Shown here: positions 6,077 through 10,950 of the stretch, piece by piece | How the letters are laid out: every line of letters begins with the position of its first letter | Numbering within the stretch: the stretch's first letter is position 1 | Assembly: GCA_010672185.1 (NCBI GenBank) | Contig: JAAHHL010000014.1 | Location: 1 to 10,950, forward strand | Length of the DNA: 10,950 nucleotides | Direction of reading: 5' to 3' | From: Caldora sp. SIO3E6 | Lineage (GTDB): Bacteria > Cyanobacteriota > Cyanobacteriia > Cyanobacteriales > Coleofasciculaceae | Translations under genes and position numbers: made by a program | The notes under the pieces: model-generated | Seen by the model: the letters and a program-made list of their open reading frames with translations, nothing else | Told to the model about the DNA's origin: nothing | Database searches by the model: none

Positions 6077-6909
6077 TGACTGGTGAAGCATTTTACCAAG
6101 AAGTTCAAGACCTAATCCAGCGTATTATCGCAGCAGGACAACAAGACTTTCTTGAGCTAGCGAGAATTGCACAGCTTAATCCTACTGAAGATTTTGCTGG
6201 GGTAGACCTCAGAAAAGTCAACCTCAACAGTGTATCTTTGAGGGAAGCTAATCTAAGAGCTACTAATCTGAGTGAGGCGGACCTGAGTGAGACTGACCTC
6301 TGTGGTGCTGACCTCTGTGGTGCTGATTTGAGTGACGCGGATCTCTGTGGTGCGGACTTAAGCAATGCTGACTTGAGTAAGGCTGACCTCAGCGGTGCTA
6401 CCCTGATTGGCAGTAACCTGATGGATAGCAACCTCTGTAATGCGGCTCTCAGAAGTGCCAACCTTAGTGGTGCTGATTTGAAAATCGCTGACTTGACTGA
6501 TACTAACCTTAATGGTGCTAGCTTCAGTAAGGCGGATCTCCGGGGAGCGGATCTCAGTGGTGCGGACCTGAAGGGAGCTGATCTAGGGGGAGCAAATCTC
6601 AGTGCTGCTATTTTTAGAGGAACGGATTTAGGTAATGCTGACTTGAATGGTGCGGATCTCAAGGGAGCTGACTTGAGAGTCGCCGATCTTAGCTATGCTA
6701 ATCTCAGAGTTGCTAACCTGAAAGTTGCTGACCTCAGAGTTGCTGAACTCCAAGGAGCCGACCTCAGCGATGCGAATCTTCAAGGAGCCGACCTCAGCGA
6801 TGTCAACTTCACAAATGTTAACTTCTGCAATGCTAACTTAAGGGAGACTAATCTCCAAGGAGCCGACCTCAGTAATGGGGACTTGAGCGATGCGGATCTC
6901 CAAGGATAA
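6076..6909 (+). CDS. Pentapeptide-repeat protein, 47 uninterrupted repeats
   Basis: 277 residues. A helical N-terminus of about 40 residues (EAFYQEVQDLIQRIIAAGQQ) is followed by pentapeptides of the A(D/N)LXX type. The central Leu/Phe falls at every fifth residue from L45 to L275 without a break, giving 47 repeats. Such repeats fold as a right-handed quadrilateral beta-helix; 47 repeats make nearly 12 coils. The protein stops at QG right after the last repeat, with no capping or dimerisation helix, and the TAA abuts a TGACCAA array. It starts 10 nt after the stop of the preceding gene, so it is probably the third gene of the GTPase operon. No signal peptide or membrane segment. Similarity to Qnr-type topoisomerase protectors is only in the repeat. 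A scaffold or interaction role is the best inference. Confidence 0.9.
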   Translation: MTGEAFYQEVQDLIQRIIAAGQQDFLELARIAQLNPTEDFAGVDLRKVNLNSVSLREANLRATNLSEADLSETDLCGADLCGADLSDADLCGADLSNADLSKADLSGATLIGSNLMDSNLCNAALRSANLSGADLKIADLTDTNLNGASFSKADLRGADLSGADLKGADLGGANLSAAIFRGTDLGNADLNGADLKGADLRVADLSYANLRVANLKVADLRVAELQGADLSDANLQGADLSDVNFTNVNFCNANLRETNLQGADLSNGDLSDADLQG

Positions 6910-6986
6910 TGACCAATGACCAATGACCAATGACCAATGACCAATGACCAATGACCAATGACCAATGACCAATGACCAATGACCAA
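6910..6986. repeat. Heptamer tandem array TGACCAA x11
   Basis: Eleven perfect TGACCAA units starting at the base after the pentapeptide gene's TAA. A partial TGAC (6987-6990) joins it to the next array. The unit equals that of 3311-3373, 3.5 kb away. Each unit carries TGA, so stop codons occur in all three plus-strand frames every 21 nt. Confidence 0.97.
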
Positions 6987-6990
6987 TGAC

Positions 6991-7074
6991 AAACAACAAA
7001 CAACAAACAACAAACAACAAACAACAAACAACAAACAACAAACAACAAACAACAAACAACAAACAACAAACAAC
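6991..7074. repeat. Heptamer tandem array AAACAAC x12
   Basis: Twelve perfect AAACAAC units (rotated: CAACAAA). It ends 2 bp before the stop codon of accC, whose TGA is on the minus strand at 7079-7077. With the preceding array it fills almost all of the 167-bp gap between two convergent genes. Confidence 0.97.
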
Positions 7075-7076
7075 CA

Positions 7077-8420
7077 TCACATCATCATTTGTTCGACAAA
7101 ATTGGTATAAACTTCACCTTCAAGGAAGGCTGGTGTTTCCAGGATCTTTTGATGGAAACCAATGGTGGTGGAGACACCGGTAATAGCACATTCTCGCAAA
7201 GCTCGCTTCATCCGCTTAATTGCAGCATCACGACTGGAACCCCAAACGATTAATTTACCAATCAAGGAGTCGTAATAGGGAGGAATTTCGTAATCGGTAT
7301 AGACATGGGAGTCCATACGTACTCCCGGACCTCCTGGTGGTAGGTAACCACTTATTCTTCCTGGTTGGGGACGGAAATTATGTTCCGGATCTTCGGCATT
7401 AATCCGACATTCAATAGCATGACCTTTGAGGGTAACCTGGTCTTGGGTAAGCTGTAATTTTTCCCCTTGGGCGATGCGAATTTGTTCCGCAATCAAATCT
7501 AAACCTGTAATCATCTCGGTAACAGGATGCTCAACTTGAATGCGGGTGTTCATTTCCATAAAGTAGAAATTCCCTGAAGCATCAAGGAGAAACTCAACAG
7601 TCCCTGCACCCACATAATTGATCGACTTGGCCGCCATTACTGCAGCAGTCCCCATTTTTTCCCGTAGTTCCGGTGTTAAAATTGGACTAGGAGCTTCCTC
7701 TAAGAGTTTTTGATGACGCCTTTGGATAGAGCAGTCTCGCTCACCCAAATGGACTACATTGCCATAGCTGTCAGCCAGAATTTGAAACTCAATATGACGG
7801 GGACAGACAACAAATTTTTCTAAATAGACGCCAGGATTACCGAAGGCAGCTTCTGCTTCTCCTTGAGCTGCTTGAAAGTTTTTCCCTAAAGTACTCTCAT
7901 CTTGGACAAAACGCATACCACGTCCCCCACCACCAGCAGTGGCTTTGATCATCACAGGATAGCCAATTTTTTGCGCGATCGCTTGAGCTTCTTCTTCGGA
8001 AAGTAGTAGTCCATCGCTGCCTGGTACGGTGGGAACACCAGCACCTTGCATGGTTTCTTTCGCTGTCGATTTATCCCCCATCGACAAGATGGCTTCTGGG
8101 GAGGGACCAATAAAAGAAATTTGATGATCAGCACAAATTTCGGCAAAACGGGCATTTTCTGCTAAAAATCCATAGCCGGGATGAATGGCAGTGGCATCGC
8201 GAGTCAAAGCAGCAGCAATAATATTAGGAATATTCAAATAACTTTTACTACTAGGGGATTCACCAATACAAACAGCTTCGTCTGCCAGTTGGACATGTAG
8301 GGCGTGCCGGTCAATGCTAGAGTGAACAGCAACGGTGGCAATCCCCATTTCTTCACAAGTTCGGAGAATTCGCAGAGCAATTTCCCCACGATTGGCAATC
8401 AAGATTTTAGAAAAATTCAT
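7077..8420 (-). CDS. accC: Biotin carboxylase subunit of acetyl-CoA carboxylase
   Basis: Carboxylates the biotin of AccB using ATP and bicarbonate, the first half-reaction of acetyl-CoA carboxylase, feeding fatty acid synthesis. From the ATG at 8420 it has 447 residues, the usual length. It opens MNFSKILIANRGEIALRI. The ATP-grasp glycine loop is KATAGGGGRGMRF, and HIEFQILAD and RDCSIQRRHQKLLEEAP follow. The active-site run MEMNTRIQVEHP holds equivalents of E. coli E288, N290, R292, Q294, V295 and E296. A GTG at 8429 could add three residues (MYD), but the family start favours the ATG. No accB or accA/accD lies nearby, as is usual in cyanobacteria. It is divergent from the Uma2 gene and convergent with the pentapeptide gene. 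The protein ends in an unusual QMMM, from ATG repeats beside the heptamer array. Confidence 0.98.
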   Translation of the reverse strand: MNFSKILIANRGEIALRILRTCEEMGIATVAVHSSIDRHALHVQLADEAVCIGESPSSKSYLNIPNIIAAALTRDATAIHPGYGFLAENARFAEICADHQISFIGPSPEAILSMGDKSTAKETMQGAGVPTVPGSDGLLLSEEEAQAIAQKIGYPVMIKATAGGGGRGMRFVQDESTLGKNFQAAQGEAEAAFGNPGVYLEKFVVCPRHIEFQILADSYGNVVHLGERDCSIQRRHQKLLEEAPSPILTPELREKMGTAAVMAAKSINYVGAGTVEFLLDASGNFYFMEMNTRIQVEHPVTEMITGLDLIAEQIRIAQGEKLQLTQDQVTLKGHAIECRINAEDPEHNFRPQPGRISGYLPPGGPGVRMDSHVYTDYEIPPYYDSLIGKLIVWGSSRDAAIKRMKRALRECAITGVSTTIGFHQKILETPAFLEGEVYTNFVEQMMM

Positions 8421-8548
8421 ATCATACACTCTACTACCTCTGTATTCAGTAGGATAGAGGTGATTGGGTACATTTAGTCGAATTGTGGGAAGTTTGATAA
8501 TCTGAGAAAAGATATATTGCGCCTTCGGTGGGTGCTTCTAAAGTAACC
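8421..8548. promoter_or_regulatory. Divergent promoter region of accC and the Uma2 gene
   Basis: The 128-bp gap between two divergent start codons must hold at least the accC promoter. A TATATT at 8513-8518 and TTGATA at 8494-8499 resemble promoter hexamers, but their 13-bp spacing is too short, so no specific promoter is assigned. Confidence 0.4.
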
Positions 8549-9085
8549 ATGCAGTCTCTTACCCTCACTAATTCTTTAGACGCTTTTCTGAAGCAACCCA
8601 ACATTGAAGCCTCTCCTGCCTGGGAATTTATCCAGGGACATGCAGAGCAAAAGCCCATGCCTACACTGTTTCATTCCCGCCTTCAACGTAATCTGGTTAA
8701 CACTATCAATAGCCAAACTCAAACTTACGAAGCTATCCAGGAACTGCGATGCATTGTGCCTCCCTTATCTCCAGTTCCTGATATTGTCATTGTTAAGAGC
8801 GATCGCCTTTCCCAAGAAGATGATCCGCTACAAGGGGCACCGGACTGGTTAATTGAAATTCGCTCCCCTGATCAAAGCACCTTAGATTTACAAAAGAAAA
8901 TTCTACACTGTCTGAGTAACGGAACACAGCTGGCTTGGCTCATTGATATTCAGCGCAAGCAAATCTGGGTTTGGGAAAATGAAGAGCTCCCCATTGTTTA
9001 TGCCAACAAGGACATACTCCCTACCCTTGGCGAGATCTCAGGCATTACAGTAGAAGCTGTTATTGCCTTGACCCAAAAACGGTAA
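8549..9085 (+). CDS. Uma2-family (DUF820) putative endonuclease
   Basis: From the ATG at 8549 it has 178 residues, typical of this PD-(D/E)XK-fold family, which is greatly expanded in cyanobacteria. The N-terminus (SLTLTNSLDAFLKQP) and the AWEFIQGHAEQKPMP block match the family opening. The likely active-site acids are D78 in VPDIVIV and E103 in WLIEIRSPDQS, with lysines K116/K117 (LQKKIL) following. The C-terminal WLIDIQRKQIWVWE-type strand and ILPTLGEISGITV segment are also family-like. The usual IEVLSPS is IEIRSPD here, a mild deviation. A GTG at 8528 would add seven residues and is less likely. Biological function is unknown for most members; nuclease activity is inferred from fold. Confidence 0.88.
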   Translation: MQSLTLTNSLDAFLKQPNIEASPAWEFIQGHAEQKPMPTLFHSRLQRNLVNTINSQTQTYEAIQELRCIVPPLSPVPDIVIVKSDRLSQEDDPLQGAPDWLIEIRSPDQSTLDLQKKILHCLSNGTQLAWLIDIQRKQIWVWENEELPIVYANKDILPTLGEISGITVEAVIALTQKR

Positions 9086-9094
9086 CTCAGGAAC

Positions 9095-9168
9095 ATCGAA
9101 AACAGTCGAAGTTGCGATCTGCTTGCAGCAGCGCTTCGCTATCGCAGAACTTGTAGGGCGTATGCAAT
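9095..9168. repeat. Split repeat flanking the NLP gene, left copy
   Basis: ATCGAAAACAGTCGAAG (9095-9111) and GGGCGTATGCAAT (9156-9168) recur in the same order and orientation at 10247-10263 and 10276-10288. Between the two blocks this copy has 44 nt with a possible hairpin (TGCGAT 9113-9118 with ATCGCA 9141-9146); the other copy has only 12 nt. The pair brackets the NLP gene. Confidence 0.7.
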
Positions 9169-9232
9169 TCAAACAATAATACAGTTTTCATGTCTAAGGG
9201 CTTATGTTAATCGGTCTGAATACAGAGGCATT

Positions 9233-10078
9233 ATGAGATATACAAAAAGTAAACTATTATCTGGCATTGGTCTAAGTTTATTTGTTCAATTTTTCTTAAT
9301 TGATTTTGTGAATGCTCATGATTTTCCCAAATTAGATGAAGCAATTCCCAATTATCGTATTGCTCAATTAGCACCGGTTTTTGATTTTGATGGAGATGGT
9401 TGTTTACCAGGTACTGGGATTAGCCGAAATGGTAGAAAAAATGGTGGGTTGAAACCGACTGGAAGTATAACTGGAAAATGTCGCTCCTCTAGGTTTATGG
9501 ATACTTCCAATACATTTCATCGTTCTCATTGCATGTCTCAAAACGGTTCACAATATTGCGGTCATTTTTATGCTTTATATTTTGAAAAAGATCAAGCCGC
9601 TTATAGTCCTTTTGAAGTGCCTAGTGTTGACATACCTGACATTGGTACGTTATCTAACGGACATAGACATGATTGGGAAGTTGTAGCTGTTTGGACAAAG
9701 GACAATGTAATTACACATGGTAGCGTTAGTCATCATGGTAAACCTAAACTACGAAAGGCTTCAGATATACCTTTTGAAAATGGTCATATGAAAGTTGTTT
9801 ATCATCAACATAATGTACGTACTCATGCTTTTCGTTTTGCCTCAAGAAATGAAAGGGCTGAAAATCCTTATCGTAGATTTGTTACACCTACTATAGTTAG
9901 TTGGTATTCCTTAGTGGGAGATGGTATTAATAACTATGGCATGAGATCGAGATTAAACTCTTTCGATTATGGACACGCTAATCTACAAATAGTTGATAGA
10001 AATTTTGCTAATAAGTTAAATCAATTTAAACCTTCCGAATATCCAAGCTTTGTCTTACCTCCATTAAGGATAATATAA
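9233..10078 (+). CDS. Secreted NLP (NPP1/Nep1-like) family protein
   Basis: 281 residues. A signal peptide (about 1-28: basic start, hydrophobic 8-23, likely cleavage after VNA28) sends it out of the cytoplasm. The hallmark heptapeptide GHRHDWE is intact (143-149). D136, H144, D147 and E149 match the metal-binding set of plant-pathogen NLPs. C57 (DFDGDGCLPG) and C83 (GGLKPTGSITGKC), 26 apart, match the conserved NLP disulfide. C100 and C109 could form a second one, as in type 2 NLPs. Known NLPs bind sphingolipid headgroups and lyse eudicot plasma membranes; the target in a cyanobacterial setting is unknown. Start: ATG at 9233 with AGAGG 4 nt upstream. No operon partner. Base composition looks somewhat AT-rich (33% and 40% GC in two 60-nt lines counted, against 43% in one line of accC), weak support for transfer. 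Confidence 0.92.
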   Translation: MRYTKSKLLSGIGLSLFVQFFLIDFVNAHDFPKLDEAIPNYRIAQLAPVFDFDGDGCLPGTGISRNGRKNGGLKPTGSITGKCRSSRFMDTSNTFHRSHCMSQNGSQYCGHFYALYFEKDQAAYSPFEVPSVDIPDIGTLSNGHRHDWEVVAVWTKDNVITHGSVSHHGKPKLRKASDIPFENGHMKVVYHQHNVRTHAFRFASRNERAENPYRRFVTPTIVSWYSLVGDGINNYGMRSRLNSFDYGHANLQIVDRNFANKLNQFKPSEYPSFVLPPLRII

Positions 10079-10193
10079 GAACTATCAGGGTTAAGAGATG
10101 AAATTTGACTGAATTAACGGATAAACATCCTCTCTGATAAGGTATACAGCAGTTTGCTCTGCTATGCGGTACACTGCTAGTCCCCGTCGCATC

Positions 10194-10208
10194 CCCCTTA
10201 AAAAGGGG
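10194..10208 (+). terminator. Weak candidate terminator hairpin after the NLP gene
   Basis: CCCCTT pairs perfectly with AAGGGG across a 3-nt A loop, 115 bp past the NLP stop codon. It is followed by AACTTGTG, not a T-run, so it is a poor intrinsic terminator; it may instead be a dispersed palindrome. Confidence 0.25.
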
Positions 10209-10246
10209 AACTTGTGACTGCTGTCATGTATGTATATTCGATCCTA

Positions 10247-10288
10247 ATCGAAAACAGTCGAAGCGGGGTAGCATTGGGCGTATGCAAT
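10247..10288. repeat. Split repeat flanking the NLP gene, right copy
   Basis: Contains the same 17-nt and 13-nt blocks as 9095-9168, exactly conserved, with a shorter 12-nt spacer. The copy ends 87 bp before tRNA-Leu. The two copies are direct repeats about 1.15 kb apart. Confidence 0.7.
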
Positions 10289-10375
10289 ACGGCTCTACGG
10301 TTCCTACTGACAGAGGAAAAAATTTTTCCTTATTACTTGTTTCCTGCACAATTGTTTGATATATTAAGTAATCGC

Positions 10376-10457
10376 GCGGATGTGGTGGAATTGGTAGACA
10401 CGCACGCTTGAGGGGCGTGTGGCGTAAGCCTTGCGAGTTCGATTCTCGCCATCCGCA
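10376..10457 (+). tRNA. tRNA-Leu (anticodon GAG)
   Basis: 82 nt. The acceptor GCGGATG (10376-10382) pairs with CATCCGC (10450-10456), with A as discriminator. The D-arm contains the AATTGGTAGACACG-type sequence. The anticodon stem CACGC/GCGTG encloses the loop TTGAGGG, giving anticodon GAG. A long variable arm (TGGCGTAAGCCTT region) marks a class II tRNA, and the T-arm is GCGAG-TTCGATT-CTCGC. The CCA end is not encoded (ATTGG follows). It reads CUC/CUU leucine codons. I see no second copy of its 3' end in the window that would mark an integrated element. Confidence 0.97.
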
Positions 10458-10461
10458 TTGG

Positions 10462-10496
10462 CTTTGTCATTAGTCATTAGTCCTTTGTCCTTTGTA
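10462..10496. repeat. Mixed heptamer array CTTTGTC/ATTAGTC x5
   Basis: Units in order are CTTTGTC, ATTAGTC, ATTAGTC, CTTTGTC and CTTTGTA. The reverse complements rotate to GGACAAA and TGACTAA, so two variants of the B-R-R-C-H-A-A family alternate within one array. It starts 4 bp after tRNA-Leu, between the tRNA and the convergent dacB gene. Confidence 0.8.
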
Positions 10497-10527
10497 CTAA
10501 TGACTATGTGGGATATTTCCTCTAACC

Positions 10528-10950
10528 CTACAAGGAATTGTTTTCTCCATTGCTGCTTTTTGTAAGTTTCTCATTACGACTAGGATCTCCTAGGCGACCG
10601 GGGGAGTGAGTTGTAATAAAATCTGCATTAGAAGGGAGGCCCCAGGCTTGGGATAGCTTTCCCAGCAACTGGTCTTGCTGTTTGCGTAAACTGAGGATGT
10701 CGCCACTGTTATTGTTGATAATGGCAAAACAGACTGCATCGCGATCGCGGGTTGGCATAATACCAGCTAAGGCACTTACTTGATTGAGGGTTCCGGTTTT
10801 AACCGCAGTACCAGTAGGAATATTCCGGTCTTCCATTGTCCCACCTTTGTCCCTTCCAGCAACTGGGAATAAATCGGCAACAGTAAGTTGGTGGGATTGG
10901 AGAGAATATTCCATAGCTATCAGCATGGCACAGGCAAGATCGGAAAGGCA
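10528..10950 (-). CDS. dacB: D-Ala-D-Ala carboxypeptidase/endopeptidase (PBP4, DacB family), 5' part outside the window
   Basis: Only the C-terminal 140 or so residues are here; the reading frame stays open to the window edge (CLSDLACAMLIAMEYS precedes the first internal Met), so this is a gene truncated by the window, not a short gene. The segment LFPVAGRDKGGTMEDR followed by VKTGTLNQVSALAGIM carries the KTG box of serine penicillin-binding proteins in the form typical of the S13/PBP4 family, which trims or cuts peptidoglycan peptides in the periplasm. The catalytic SxxK and SxN motifs would lie upstream. The tail after WGLPSNADF is polar and divergent (PGRLGDPSRNEKLTKSSN). The gene is convergent with tRNA-Leu, with a heptamer array in the gap. 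Confidence 0.85.
   Translation of the reverse strand, partial: CLSDLACAMLIAMEYSLQSHQLTVADLFPVAGRDKGGTMEDRNIPTGTAVKTGTLNQVSALAGIMPTRDRDAVCFAIINNNSGDILSLRKQQDQLLGKLSQAWGLPSNADFITTHSPGRLGDPSRNEKLTKSSNGENNSL

Larger units (their letters stand above)
10079..10375. other. Intergenic region between the NLP gene and tRNA-Leu
   Basis: No gene is supported in these 297 bp. It holds an imperfect hairpin around AGCAG/CTGCT (10148-10163), a CCCCTT/AAGGGG hairpin (10194-10208) and the right copy of the split repeat (10247-10288). AT-rich sequence just before the tRNA (10330-10370) is the plausible promoter region for it. Confidence 0.6.

Noticed and set aside
6105..6662. Long minus-strand open frame antisense to the pentapeptide gene
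   Set aside because: It mirrors the 15-nt periodicity of the pentapeptide repeats and yields a Ser/Ala/Pro/Leu/Arg-rich low-complexity product; the plus-strand frame is clearly the real one.
6076..6909. Qnr-like quinolone-resistance or topoisomerase-protecting protein
   Set aside because: Only the generic pentapeptide repeat is shared. There is no loop interruption or C-terminal dimerisation helix, and the repeats are simple ADLXX as in many cyanobacterial proteins.
6780..7080. Minus-strand open frames through the heptamer arrays, with 7-residue protein repeats (VIGHWSL and FVVCCLL types)
   Set aside because: A period of 7 nt without a stop on that strand gives open frames in all three phases automatically. 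All three are open here, and part lies antisense to the pentapeptide gene, so none is a gene.
10214..10411. 65-residue plus-strand open frame overlapping tRNA-Leu
   Set aside because: Its 3' third is the tRNA gene and it also crosses the split repeat; not a plausible protein.
10376..10457. tRNA-Leu as an attachment site for an integrated element
   Set aside because: No duplicate of the tRNA 3' end and no integrase gene are visible in the window; the repeats around the NLP gene are unrelated to the tRNA sequence.

Overview
The window looks like chromosomal DNA of a filamentous cyanobacterium. Six HIP1 octamers (GCGATCGC) occur where about 0.17 would be expected by chance in 11 kb. Short heptanucleotide tandem arrays lie between genes, accC stands apart from accB, and the protein families (REC-PAS-adenylate cyclase, a long pentapeptide-repeat protein, Uma2 nuclease) are typical of large cyanobacterial genomes. 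A Moorena- or Oscillatoriales-like genome is my guess, from the style of the repeats only.

Layout. 1-434: gene-free, repeat-rich. 435-1277 (-): band-7/prohibitin-like membrane protein. 1278-1656: divergent gap with two hairpin-like sequences. 1657-3186 (+): response-regulator adenylate cyclase. 3187-3406: two heptamer arrays. 3407-4069 (-): unrecognised protein with two membrane segments. 4070-4879: 810 bp gap with 9-mer and heptamer arrays and a MITE-like element. 4880-6909 (+): tight three-gene cluster of a Rab/Ras-like small GTPase, an unrecognised beta-rich protein and a protein of 47 unbroken pentapeptide repeats. 6910-7076: an intergenic gap made almost entirely of two heptamer arrays. 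7077-8420 (-): accC, biotin carboxylase. 8549-9085 (+): Uma2-family nuclease. 9233-10078 (+): secreted necrosis/NLP (NPP1) family protein. 10376-10457 (+): tRNA-Leu(GAG). 10528-10950 (-): C-terminal part of a DacB/PBP4-type D-Ala-D-Ala carboxypeptidase, cut by the window edge.

How the genes relate. accC (fatty acid synthesis), dacB (peptidoglycan) and tRNA-Leu are housekeeping genes. The cyclase is a complete one-protein signalling device (receiver, sensor, cAMP output). The GTPase cluster has the look of a co-expressed switch-plus-partners module; its function is unknown. The NLP gene sits between two copies of a split repeat, near a tRNA, and has the look of an accessory gene.

Most unusual are the heptamer arrays. 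Although their sequences differ, nearly all units are variants of one consensus (B-R-R-C-H-A-A). They occupy all three gaps between convergent transcription units, twice abut a stop codon exactly, and once supply both the stop codon of one gene and the start codon of the next.
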